Source of the DNA: Pinguiococcus pyrenoidosus
Lineage: Eukaryota > Sar > Pinguiophyceae > Pinguiochrysidales > Pinguiochrysidaceae
Direction of reading: 5' to 3'
Assembly: GCA_019677205.1 (NCBI GenBank)
Contig: JAAMXY010002012.1
Coordinates: forward strand, 1 to 33,986
Length of the DNA: 33,986 bases
The translations under genes and the position numbers were made by a program. The notes under the pieces were generated by a model. It was given only the letters and a program-made list of their open reading frames with translations. It ran no database searches and had not been told where the DNA came from. How positions within the stretch are numbered: position 1 is the stretch's first letter; each line of letters begins with the position of its first letter. Shown one piece after another: positions 1-8,584 of this stretch.

Positions 1-441
1 CGATCTCGTCCGCGTTGTCTCCCCAAACATCCGCCCCTTCCAATTCACTCGCCGCCATCTTGGATTTTCAGCAGTCCTCGCGCCCAAGCTCACGTGCCAA
101 CCTTTTCTTAGACACTCTCCACGCCAAGAACGCGCGAAAAAGCGAGGCAAAGTCACACGAGTGCCGCCCGACGTGCGGCGCAAAGTGACGAGGATTTGCG
201 CGCAGATTTTTAAGGTTCGGGCGGTCAGCTGACCGGCCTGGCCGTTCCATGGAATTCGGGCAGAAGTTGTGCTCAAAACAAGAGCCTTCCAGTGCTTCTT
301 GTGTTGAGCAAAGGTCTTGTTTTGAGCAGAGGAGCGATCATTCCATCATGTTTCCCCTGTTCCTTTCCTTCTTTGGAGATCGGACTTGGGGTGGAGACCT
401 TCGGTTTTCGCGCCAGAGCTTGAGCTTCTGGCGGCCATACG
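1..441. other. Upstream region of the NPL4 gene, no gene seen
   Basis: No reading frame here looks like a protein on either strand; the short frames have no recognisable domain and arginine/serine-rich, random-looking composition. The stretch should hold the promoter and 5' leader of the NPL4 gene that starts at 442. The only clear structure is the set of related 14-bp words between 270 and 328, listed separately. No E2F-type motif or AT-rich island was seen here. Confidence 0.6.
270..328. repeat. Inverted and direct copies of a 14-bp word upstream of NPL4
   Basis: TGCTCAAAACAAGA at 270-283 is the exact reverse complement of TCTTGTTTTGAGCA at 315-328. A third copy, TCTTGTGTTGAGCA at 297-310, differs by one base and lies 18 bp before the last one in the same direction. 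RNA from either strand could fold with a 14-bp stem. It lies 114 bp before the NPL4 start codon, so it could be a promoter site cluster or a leader hairpin. Confidence 0.8.
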
Positions 442-1872
442 ATGAGCCTGCTGGGCGTCGTCCGCGTGCGGAGTCCTGTGGGGACCTGGCGGCTGAAGGA
501 CGTGGACGCGAGCGGAACGGTAGATGCGCTGTTGCGGCGCATCGCGAGTGAGAAGAGTCTGACTCTCAACGAGCAAGAAACTCTAAGCAAGTCCCCAAAC
601 GGAGATGCCTTGCCTCCGGAGAGCACCCTCGCGTCTCTCGGTGTGAAGCATGGCGATATGCTGTATCTGTCCTTGACGGAAGATAACCAGGTAACGCTCT
701 CGCACAGCCTTCACCAGAGCTTGGAACACAGAACTTCTGGTGCGTTTCTTGCGGGCATTGTGCACGATTTTTTTGACGTCTTTTCCTTTTTACGATGTCC
801 ATCTGAATAGATGGCGCATGAGGCGGCCAAGGCCCCGAGAATGGTGGATGCAGATGGCACAGTGCGGGTGGCGGAGGCGTCGTCCAAGCAGCGCGGCTTC
901 CGGCCGGGTATGCTGCCGCTTCGCGCCATGAAGATGCACTGGACGCTGACGGATTTCCTGGACATGGACAACCGCTTCGTGTACAAGATGAAGCGCCAGG
1001 AGGAGGGCGCCTGCAAGGGCGTGGAGTTGCAGACCGCCGTGGCGCTCGACTTCCAGTCCGTGCTCCGCCAGACGGCCTTCCAGCAGTGTCGCGTCGGGTA
1101 TCTCTATGGGCACTTTACGGACGACGGCCGCGCGGTGGTCAAGGCGCTGTACGAGCCGCCGCAGCGGGGCACGGCGATCGACGTTGAGCTGCACGAGGAC
1201 CCGCGGGCCGAGATCGTGGACAAGCTTGCCGGGCTGCTGAACATGCAGAAGGTCGGCTGGATCTTCGGGCATCCGCCACGGGAGGAAGGCTTCCACTTCT
1301 CCTCGCCGGAGGTATTCATGGCCGCGGAGCAGCAGCTGGAGGCCGCAGAGGGAGTGGGCGACACGCCCTTCGTCACAGTGAAGGTCACGTGTGATGCGGA
1401 AGGGCGGGCGCTGGTGGAAGGCTACCAGGTGAGCAAGCAGGCCATGGAGATGGTCGCGGAGGGCGCGCTGGAGATCGGAGAGAATCCGGGCGAATGCGCG
1501 GTGAACGAGACCTTCACCGCGCTCGTCGAGGCCAAGGAGGCCAAGGCGGTGGACAACAACTTCTTCTTGATCAACGTGGCCATCACGCAGACCGACGAGT
1601 CCGACCTGGTGTACTCCTTTCCGGTCGCGAATCGGGATGACCTGGGCATCTTGCAGACCCAGCAGGATCTCCGCAGGCAGATTGAATCGGCCGGGAAACA
1701 AGGCTGGAGCCTTATCGACCGGCTGGCGGACTTTCAGCTGCTGCTCTACCTCACGTCTGCCCTTGACGTCGACACGGACATCCCGAGGCTCTGCGAGTCC
1801 ATCAAGGATCGCTCGGTGCCGCTGGATGACGGCTTCAAGATTCTGCTGAATTGCCTTGCGGGTCTTGAGTAG
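442..1872 (+). CDS. NPL4: NPL4, Cdc48/p97 adaptor
   Basis: Two exons, 442-690 and 811-1872, give 436 residues; the intron 691-810 starts GTAACG, ends ATAG and keeps phase 0. NPL4 with UFD1 recruits ubiquitylated proteins to the Cdc48/p97 ATPase for extraction from membranes and complexes. Residues 1-83 form the N-terminal ubiquitin-like (UBX-like) domain. Exon 2 carries the NPL4 core, recognisable from the run GFRPGMLPLR followed by KMHWTLTDF, then YEPPQ, VGWIFGHPPRE and, further on, VDNNFFLINVAI. The zinc-finger insert and C-terminal NZF finger of the animal protein are absent; plant NPL4 proteins are similarly short (about 413 residues). There is no signal peptide, so this looks like the cytosolic host protein rather than a plastid-surface (SELMA) copy. 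The gene ends 60 bp from the convergent VKOR gene. Confidence 0.93.
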
Positions 1873-1932
1873 CGTGCCGGCGGCTTATGAAGAATCTTAT
1901 CTTTTCATCTTGGGTGCTAGCTTCGAGCGCGT

Positions 1933-3650
1933 CTACATCATGCCAAGGATTTCCTCCAGCTCCGCGAGCGTCTTCTCTCCGGGATAGTACTCGCCGTTGA
2001 TCTCCCAAGTCGGGAAGCCCGGAATCTTCTTTTCCCTGGTGTTGACCATAAACAAAAACAGTTAAAAAAAAAGGAACCGGAGGTCAGCGGTGGCACCACT
2101 CTGGAAAAGACAAAGAAGGCTTGGTGGGACGCGGTACGCACTTGCACATTTGGTACTGACTATTCTGTCCGTCCTTGGCACACTCGAAGTACTGCACCTT
2201 CTTCATTGCCTGATGTAAGAAGAGCAACGGCTTAGGGCTACGCAAGGGCCAGGCAATCCAGCCTTCTTTCTTGTTTTCTCGGCTTCCTCACCTCCGCCCC
2301 GAGCCTCCGCTTCTGCTCGTAGCAGTGGCCGCACCAGTATGCCCCTGAGGAAAGATTGGAGGATGGAAGGTTGCAAGTTGGGAAGGATGAGCGCGCTGCC
2401 AACACCGGCCAGGACCCCTTCAGCAGCAGCGCACCATAGAACTTCGCATCCCCTTCCTTCAGCTTCTCGGCAATCAGCATGGTGCGCTTCGTGCTTTTGG
2501 TCAAAATCTTCGGCGCGCGCTTTTCCTTGATAGCGATGTCGATCTCCGTATTCTCCAAGAGCTCCAGGATCTCGTCGTCGTCGGTCGGCACCACGTCGGC
2601 GCCGGTCACGCCCATGACCGTCTGCCTGGCCGACCGCGCTTCCTCTCCAATCTTGTACGTGGACGAGGGCGAGCCGAGGTTGGTCTCCGCGCGGGCAGAG
2701 AGGAACACCGGCACCGTCAGCACGAAGGTGAGCAAGGCCGAGGCCGATCCAACCTTGATCATCCAAACACCGAACGTCAGCAAAGCCGATCGATGGTTGC
2801 TCCTCGTCCATCGTGCACGCAAGATTCCGCCCGTCTCCTCACCTTGAGCGTCTTCTGCCAAGAGCCAGACCTCCAGCTGATGTACGCCAGCGAGAAAGAG
2901 CAAAAGGCAGAGAAGAAGCAGTAGGGGCAGGGCGACTTGATCACGAATCTGGCGGATCCCACATTGCCAAGTCAGCTGCAAGTGTTGAGCAAACGCTGCG
3001 CGCCCTTTGCACCATTCCTCACCCTAGAACTAGCATGAGATAGGCGCTGAAAGCCGCCATCGACGAGGAGACCACGAGCAGTCCCAGGCGTGAGTAGTTC
3101 TCGACGAGCTGGCCTCTTTGGGGCGACGCCGGCTGCCACACCAAGGGCAACGCGGCCAGAACCAGGATGCTGAGGTACGCTGCCGCCCCCGGCAGCGTGA
3201 GCGGCATGGGCCCCACGCGGCTGAACGGTCCCGTCAGCACTTCCTGGCATCCCTGAGTGCTGCACAACGCCGCTGTGGTCCCAAGCGCCTTCTGCACCTG
3301 CACAAGTCGGCCATTTTCAGCATTCTCCGCATTTGCAGCATTTTGCATCGGAGAAGCGCGGCGAAGAAAGCACTGCCAAATCCATCGATTTCGGTCTGTG
3401 CAGAGCGTATTTCAGCATCTTCATTGCACCTCACCGTCAAATAGGTGGTTTCCACGAAGCCGGCCAAACCCAGGCCTGCCATGCGCAGTCGGACGCCCTG
3501 TCGAAGCTTCTCCGGCGCCTCCGTCTGGCTTGAAGACGCGTGTAAGCGCGAAGCCTTCAGCCGCCGGATGGGGCCGACGCGGAAACTGCTCACGCCCGCG
3601 ACACTCAATAGCAGCAGCAGCGTAAGGGATCGCATCTTGACGCGATTCAT
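1933..3650 (-). CDS. VKOR-thioredoxin fusion, probable plastid thiol oxidoreductase (LTO1-like)
   Basis: Seven exons on the minus strand: 3650-3435, 3297-3023, 2948-2843, 2753-2435, 2344-2292, 2209-2142 and 2035-1933. All six introns are GT-AG with matching phases, giving 379 residues. The protein opens with a hydrophobic signal (LTLLLLLSVAG) and a likely cut before FRVGP, then a Ser/Ala-rich stretch, as in complex-plastid presequences. The VKOR part has ETTYLT, a loop pair Cys84/Cys89, and the active CPYC at about 171-174 in a membrane helix. A thioredoxin-like domain follows with FYGAYWCGHC at about 304-313 and IPGFPTWEINGEYYPG. This order matches plant LTO1 and cyanobacterial VKOR fusions, which form disulfides in the thylakoid lumen. 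The start could also be the Met at 3633-3635. An AT-rich island lies just upstream. Confidence 0.9.
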
Positions 3651-3715
3651 CAGCGCACTGAGCTGCGCTCCAACACAGGCGAGCTTGGGCCAGGCCTCGC
3701 GAAACAGGCAGCACA

Positions 3716-3806
3716 ATTTTAAACTTCGTATATCAGTACAGATTATAAAATACATTTCCATCAATCGAGGTTTTTACATGTAAAATGTGTATTTATTTTT
3801 GAAAGT
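3716..3806. other. AT-rich island upstream of VKOR
   Basis: About 90 bp are strongly AT-rich amid GC-rich surroundings. They lie between the VKOR start (3650, minus) and the RPA3 stop (3895, minus), so they are best placed as part of the VKOR promoter. No open frame or known element is visible. Confidence 0.6.
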
Positions 3807-3894
3807 AGGATGAAGGATGCGGCAAGTCGCGAAAGGGCTCTCTTGAGATGCTCAGCAATGGAATTTGGCACAATTTCTAGCCCTCCGCGACAGC

Positions 3895-4605
3895 CTACGC
3901 CGTAAACACTTCCTTGTACTTCCCATTCATCAGCTCCACCAAGGCGTTGTAGTTTTCCTTGTCTGCGGAGGGAGCGACGAAGCAACAGCGTTTAGGGCTA
4001 CGAGCTTCCCAGGCGACGCCTGAGACTGAATCAAACGACCTCTCAGGACTTACCATAGTCTCCACCGAACTCGCGACACTGCAGCTCCTCAACCGTCTGT
4101 CCATCGGACACCCTGCCAATGATCTCCACCACCGGCCCCGTGTAGTAGGCTCCGGCCTGCTGCTGGATCGTCACCTGCCAAATTGCCGACTTCGTTTAGA
4201 CGCGGCGCCCTCAAAGCCACCCGACTTTGGCGCGCATCCTCACCTTGATGCCGTCAGACGTCAGCAGCGTCGCGAGACCATCGTTCTGGGACTCGATGGT
4301 GCCGACCAGAGACACCGTTCTAAAGCAGCAGGTCACGAAAAAGGACCGTCAGCCGCAGCGATTTCAAATTTGCGCCCCGTATCCGACTTCTCGGCCTCCA
4401 GACAAGCTCACTGCCTCTCGGAAGCACAACACTGCGCACAGCTTGAGCATGCGCAGCGCAATCGCACTGCAGCGAGGCACGCAACGCTGCGCATCAAGGA
4501 GGAAACGCACCTTCCAATGTTGTTGGAGAGGAGAGATCCATTCACTCGCGCGCACAGAAACCCCTCCCCACCGTCGCCTGAATCCATGCCACCAAAGTCT
4601 GCCAT
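3895..4605 (-). CDS. RPA3: Replication protein A small subunit (RPA14/RPA3)
   Basis: Four exons on the minus strand: 4605-4511, 4319-4244, 4174-4054 and 3962-3895. All three introns are GT-AG with matching phases (donors GTGCGT, GTGAGG, GTAAGT) and give 119 residues. This is the smallest subunit of the RPA heterotrimer, which coats single-stranded DNA in replication and repair. The single OB-fold is recognisable from RVNGSLL near residue 20, the strand TVSLVGTIES, LLTSDG, VVEIIGRVSDG and the C-terminal helix YNALVELMNGKYKEVF that packs in the trimer core. Length is close to the human protein (121). An E2F-type motif lies about 105 bp upstream, which fits S-phase expression. The helicase gene diverges from it. 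Confidence 0.85.
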
Positions 4606-4708
4606 TGCGTTCTCAAGCTTTCACTCCGCTTCAAATTGACCGCGCGGTTCCGCCAGCAGCGACACTCCAGATCGGCGCTCAAGAACGCCAAAAGAGTCCG
4701 GATGAAAG

Positions 4709-4722
4709 TTTTGGCGGGAAAA
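4709..4722. promoter_or_regulatory. E2F/DP-type site between RPA3 and helicase
   Basis: TTTTGGCGGGAAAA matches the classic E2F/DP element TTTCCCGCC read on the other strand. It lies about 105 bp before the RPA3 start and 170 bp before the helicase start in their shared promoter. RPA subunit genes are E2F targets in animals and plants, so the site and gene agree; binding itself is inferred. Confidence 0.65.
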
Positions 4723-4737
4723 TGAGAGGGAACGTTT

Positions 4738-4825
4738 TCTTTAAATAATATTGTTTGATGAATTATTGGATTCTAGTTCTTTACTTCGTTCACATAAATA
4801 TAAGTAATCAAATTTAAAATTCAGA
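4738..4825. other. AT-rich island in the RPA3/helicase divergent promoter
   Basis: Nearly all bases over about 88 bp are A or T, with TAATATTG and ATAAATATAA words. It lies directly next to the E2F-type site and 66 bp before the helicase ATG. It may be a nucleosome-poor promoter core; nothing in it is coding. Confidence 0.6.
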
Positions 4826-4890
4826 GTTCAACCTGAGGTTTCGAGCTTTTTCGCGCCATAAACGAGGGCGCGAGTTCCAACCCGCCCAGG

Positions 4891-6465
4891 ATGTTCTCCT
4901 CCAGACTGCTGACTTTGCTCTGGAGTTTATCGCTGGTGCAAGTAACGTTGCAATTCCGAGCAAATGCCTGGCAGCGCCCGAGAACTTCCGTGAAGCTCCG
5001 CGCGTCCTTCGCAGAACTCGGCGTTCCCGAGGACCTAGCAGATGGCGTCGAGTCGATGGGCATCTGGAAACCGTCTCCCATCCAGCAAGTGGCCTTACCG
5101 CACCTCCTCGTGGGCCGCCACGGCCTGTTACACGCAGAAACGGGCAGTGGAAAGACTCTGGCGTTCCTGCTGCCCGCCCTAACGAAAGTGGACTTCTTTC
5201 GCGCGGCGCCCCAGCTTCTGGTGATGGCGCCCACTCGCGAGTTGGTGGTCCAGATCGCGGCTGAAGCTCTGAGGCTGCTGGGCATCGACGCGGAGGACGC
5301 ACCGGCCACCGCGGCGCTTCTGGTGGGCCGCGGAGACTTCGTGGACGCCAGCTTTGCTGAGCTGGAGACGCCGCTGGTGTTCGCCACGGGCACGGAGGCC
5401 CTCCGGGCGCTGGAGAGGATGAGCCAGGCGCAGCTCAAGGTCTTCCTGGACGATCTGAAGGTCCTCGTGGTGGACGAAGTGGATCGGCTGCTCAAGCCGC
5501 CCTCCAAGCACGCGCCGCTCAGCCAGAAAGGCATGATGTCCGGGGTCAAGACCACCGTGCAAGAGCTCAGCGGCCGCGATGGGAAGCTTCATCGGCATGA
5601 CGAGCCGGCCGCCATCGTGCTGAAGACGCTGTCGAACGGGCGCATCGCCCTGAAAGCAAAGGGAGACTTTCAAATCATCGGCGCGTCGGCCACCATCGGC
5701 AGGACGCTGCGACGCGCGCTGCCCGCGCTGTTGCAAATGGACATGGACGACCTTCCGATCCTGCGAGCGGAGGAGGAGACGCCGGACAAGGGGCAAAGCG
5801 TGAGGAGGAGTCGCTCGAGTCGATTGGTGGTGATGCCGGACTCGCTGGAGCACTTTTTGCTTGTGATGGATGACGGACGCAAGCAGCGCGAGAAGCCGAA
5901 GCTGGACGACCTGCTCGAGAAAGTGCGTGACATCACGGAAAGCGAAAGATTCAAGGGAGAACGCTGCCTCCTGATGCTTCCGCCGGGCGCCAGCGTGAAG
6001 AACGCGGTGCGGAGACTGCGCAAGTCCGGCGCCTACGCGGTGGCGCTGCATGAAGAGATGGGCTTCCGCTCCGGCGCCGACGGCGCCGAGGCCAGCATCG
6101 GCGCGTTGGTCGGGAGCTATGACGACCTGAAGGTGACAGCGTCGGAAGACGGTCACAAAGGCGAGGCCGGGATGAAGGCACGGTTGGGAGGCCCTCACTT
6201 CAAGGCCGGTACACGGATAATTGTAACGAGGCATGACGTGATCCGCGGGATCCATCTGGACGAAGTCCCGCTCGTGATCATTTTCGATCAGCCGAAGAGC
6301 GTGGATGACTATTTCCACATCGCCGGCCGCACCGGCCGGCAAGGAAAGCGCGGCAAGGTTGTGACGCTGTGTAACTACTGGGACGCGAAGGGCATGCTCA
6401 GTTGGCAATCCATGATGGGCACGAAGTTTGAGGTCCTGAACGGGGACCGGATGGCGGAGAGTTGA
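4891..6465 (+). CDS. DEAD-box RNA helicase, probably plastid-targeted
   Basis: Single exon, 524 residues. ATP-driven RNA unwinding or remodelling is expected. Helicase motifs in order: Q-motif region WKPSPIQQ at about 59-66, motif I AETGSGKT at 83-90, PTREL at 114-118, motif II DEVD at 195-198, SAT at 266-268, RGIHL at 452-456 and motif VI HIAGRTGR at 476-483. Motif II is DEVD rather than DEAD, and the first Arg of the usual motif VI HRxGRxxR is Ile. The stretches between motif II and SAT, and between SAT and motif V, are longer than in eIF4A. The N-terminus is a signal peptide with Phe just after its hydrophobic core, followed by an Arg/Ser stretch, suggesting plastid import. No specific orthologue can be named; a chloroplast ribosome-assembly helicase is one option. 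Confidence 0.85.
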   Translation: MFSSRLLTLLWSLSLVQVTLQFRANAWQRPRTSVKLRASFAELGVPEDLADGVESMGIWKPSPIQQVALPHLLVGRHGLLHAETGSGKTLAFLLPALTKVDFFRAAPQLLVMAPTRELVVQIAAEALRLLGIDAEDAPATAALLVGRGDFVDASFAELETPLVFATGTEALRALERMSQAQLKVFLDDLKVLVVDEVDRLLKPPSKHAPLSQKGMMSGVKTTVQELSGRDGKLHRHDEPAAIVLKTLSNGRIALKAKGDFQIIGASATIGRTLRRALPALLQMDMDDLPILRAEEETPDKGQSVRRSRSSRLVVMPDSLEHFLLVMDDGRKQREKPKLDDLLEKVRDITESERFKGERCLLMLPPGASVKNAVRRLRKSGAYAVALHEEMGFRSGADGAEASIGALVGSYDDLKVTASEDGHKGEAGMKARLGGPHFKAGTRIIVTRHDVIRGIHLDEVPLVIIFDQPKSVDDYFHIAGRTGRQGKRGKVVTLCNYWDAKGMLSWQSMMGTKFEVLNGDRMAES

Positions 6466-6781
6466 GGATCCCGTAGCTCTAGAGAGAGCTCGCACTGCGA
6501 TACCGCTTGTGTATGCTTCCGGCTTGGTCGCGTCTGTGCTGCGTCGTTTCGTCGTTTTGTGTTCCGTCTTTCGATCGCTTTCGATTTGCGTAGACGACGT
6601 GGAGAAGGTGCATAGTTCTGCTCTTTGCAAAGCAGAGTCCTCTAGATCAGCGAGCATGACGAAGCTGCAACCATTTCCTTCCATCCTTCCTTCCATCCTT
6701 CCTTCCATCCTTTGCCCTCCTCAGAAACAACCTCTGCTTCGCTGGACTTAGGTTTCGTTTGCGTCTCCTCATCGGACACCA
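6466..6781. other. Convergent 3' space between helicase and IQ gene
   Basis: 316 bp holding both 3' untranslated regions. The short open frames are random in composition. The only notable structure is the perfect three-copy 12-bp tandem repeat at 6677-6712. Confidence 0.6.
6677..6712. repeat. Perfect 12-bp tandem repeat, three copies
   Basis: CCTTCCATCCTT occurs three times head to tail at 6677-6688, 6689-6700 and 6701-6712. It is pyrimidine-rich on the plus strand and lies in the convergent 3' region. It is a simple minisatellite with no spacers. Confidence 0.9.
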
Positions 6782-8128
6782 TCAATCGACTTTCCCGCCT
6801 AGTTGCCGCATGAGGCGTACGAGAACCACTCTGCGCCGCGCATTGAAGCCGCGGACAAGACACTGCGCATGCAAGGCGACTCGCAGTCGTCGCCCATGCC
6901 ACACCGTGTGGCTCCGCACTCGCGTCCTGCGCCGACCCTGGTAGCCGCGGATGCTCGCTTGAATGCTGACGGCGGCTGAGCGCTGCAAGCGCCTCTCCGC
7001 GCGTTTCCGGACTACCGTGATCTTGCGTCGGGCTATGAATCCTCGAAGGATGCGTGAAATCACCCTGCTCGCCTCGTCCTCCAGCGCTCTGCGGCGCTTG
7101 GCGCGAAGCTGTGCGCGAAGCTTGGCGGCTCGTCTCTTCGCGAGCAGCCCTCTCACTCTTGTCTGGATTTTTAGAGCGCAGCGGCATTGGAGTTCCCGCA
7201 ACGTTTGCTGCGCTTTTCTCCGCCGCTTGAAACTTTTCCAACTCCGCTGCAGCGTCCGAGCTGCTGCATCTCTCCTTTGCTCGGCCTCGATCCGCTCGCG
7301 TTCCAGGCGCATTCGGCACAGACTGCCGCGCACCATCGCCTGAATAACTTTCGCAGCGAGGTGCCGCTCCTGAATCGAGCGCAGCAGAGCCTTGCACTGC
7401 CGTAACCGTTTGGCTAGCACTCGACGCCACCCGCACTGGATCGTCGTTGCTGACTCCGTGCGTCGACGGAAGTTGGAATACACCAGTTCCGTGAACTTAT
7501 GACAGGAGCGCCTCTCCCGCCCCTCTTCGGCGTTTATTGCTTTGAAGACAATGGCTCTTATGTTCTTTCGCGACTTGAGTCTCGCGACTCTCTTCTCATG
7601 TCGCCTTCGAGATCGATACGCGCGGTAGAGCGCTTGCACTCGGCAGGCACTCCGTTGCCTCGTCGCATCCCTGGGGTCTGTCCGCTGCCGCAGCTCCTCC
7701 TGAAACGCCGCGCGTTCCTTTTGCAGCTGCTCCAGCAGCGCGAAGTCGCGATCGCTCCCCTGATACCGGTACAGTGACTTGACGTGCAAAAAGCGCTGCT
7801 GGCTGGTCTGCAATGCGTCCCAGGTGTCGAGGCCACTTGAGCCGCCGCTGTCGTCAAGAGAGTCCCTCTGCCAGAGGCGCCCGATGTGCGGCAGCTGCTC
7901 CGCGATGGCTGCGGAGTTCAGCGGACGTCGCACGGGGTGAAAGGGCGAAGAAGTGGTCACCACGGAAGTCATGACGATGGTGGTGTGCTGACTGGACCAC
8001 AGATAGGTCGGCGCCGCAGAAGAGCTGCACTGCTTCACACTGACCCGTCTTCGATGCAAGTCCTGCAGCTGCACCCGCGCGCTCTCAGACTCCCTCCTGA
8101 GCGCTCGGCACCCCGATGCGTCCGGCAT
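6782..8128 (-). CDS. IQ-motif repeat protein (calmodulin binding)
   Basis: Single exon on the minus strand, 448 residues from the Met at 8126-8128. The second half is built from about eight IQ-like segments of the type IQxxxRGxxxRRR, for example TTIQCGWRRVLAKR, KVIQAMVRGSLCR, LKIQTRVRGLLAKR and VSIQASIRGYQGRR. IQ segments bind calmodulin or myosin light chains; no motor, kinase or RasGAP domain is present. The very basic C-terminal half may also touch microtubules or membranes, as in several cytoskeletal IQ proteins. The frame stays open to a Met at 8278, but that extra 50 residues comes largely from a CCAAAAG-rich simple sequence, so I prefer the internal start; a later start is also possible. 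Confidence 0.75.
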   Translation of the reverse strand: MPDASGCRALRRESESARVQLQDLHRRRVSVKQCSSSAAPTYLWSSQHTTIVMTSVVTTSSPFHPVRRPLNSAAIAEQLPHIGRLWQRDSLDDSGGSSGLDTWDALQTSQQRFLHVKSLYRYQGSDRDFALLEQLQKERAAFQEELRQRTDPRDATRQRSACRVQALYRAYRSRRRHEKRVARLKSRKNIRAIVFKAINAEEGRERRSCHKFTELVYSNFRRRTESATTIQCGWRRVLAKRLRQCKALLRSIQERHLAAKVIQAMVRGSLCRMRLERERIEAEQRRDAAARTLQRSWKSFKRRRKAQQTLRELQCRCALKIQTRVRGLLAKRRAAKLRAQLRAKRRRALEDEASRVISRILRGFIARRKITVVRKRAERRLQRSAAVSIQASIRGYQGRRRTRVRSHTVWHGRRLRVALHAQCLVRGFNARRRVVLVRLMRQLGGKVD

Positions 8129-8220
8129 CCTTGGTCTCCACGAGAGATGCGGACGTTCGCCCAAGAAGTCGGGGGCGGAAGAAGGCTTTGGGAAGGCGAC
8201 GGAACCGGTGGAAAAGTGGC

Positions 8221-8302
8221 GCCAAAACGAACCCTGAACCCAAACCAGGAGACCCAAAAGTCGAAGGCCAAAAGCCAAAAGGCCAAAAGATCCCGAAACC
8301 CC
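8221..8302. repeat. CCCAAA/CCAAAAG-rich degenerate simple sequence
   Basis: CCAAAAC, CCCAAACC, CCCAAAAG, GCCAAAAG and GGCCAAAAG follow each other over about 80 bp. It resembles, in reverse orientation, the cleaner GGGTTTT array at 23258-23285, which also lies in a divergent promoter space. Confidence 0.6.
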
Positions 8303-8342
8303 TTCACGGTATCATACTGCTGCTACAGTACCGGTGTATTAC

Positions 8343-8363
8343 ACCTGGTACCTGGTACCTGGA
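8343..8363. repeat. Three tandem 7-bp units (ACCTGGT)
   Basis: ACCTGGT at 8343 and 8350, then ACCTGGA at 8357. The junctions create overlapping GGTACC palindromes. It lies about 220 bp upstream of the DXR start. Confidence 0.75.
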
Positions 8364-8584
8364 CGCTGGAATCGTTATCGTATCGTTTCCCCCTTCCCGT
8401 CGGCAGCGACAGACAGGTGTCCGGTCGTATCTGTCCGGCACTCCGCCATGACAGATGGACAGAACTCCGCCGGGTCAGCTGACAGCCGCCGCGTGCTCCG
8501 TCCGTCACACGGAGGCACTGTTGAACTGACGTCGTCTTTTCCTTAAGGAAATCCAGAACGCCGCAGGGCTTCAGAGGGGCAGTC

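Larger units (their letters stand above)
8129..8584. other. Divergent promoter region, IQ gene / DXR
   Basis: 456 bp between two divergent starts. It contains a degenerate CCAAAAG/CCCAAA-rich tract at 8221-8302 and a short tandem repeat at 8343-8363. No E2F-type site was seen. Frames crossing it are low-complexity translations of the repeats. Confidence 0.6.

Noticed and set aside
5179-6708. Open frame of 509 codons opposite the helicase
   Set aside because: No domain, His/Arg/Leu-rich shadow of a gene with complete helicase motifs.
6677-6712. CRISPR-like array
   Set aside because: The 12-bp units are directly adjacent with no unique spacers, in a eukaryotic 3' region.
6791-6799. TTTCCCGCC at the end of the IQ gene as a further E2F site
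   Set aside because: It is codons for Gly-Gly-Lys at the protein's C-terminus, far from any start codon.
8129-8278. Upstream extension of the IQ protein to a Met at 8278
   Set aside because: The added residues are largely a translation of the CCAAAAG-rich simple sequence; an apparent signal peptide there is an artefact of TTTTGG repeats.
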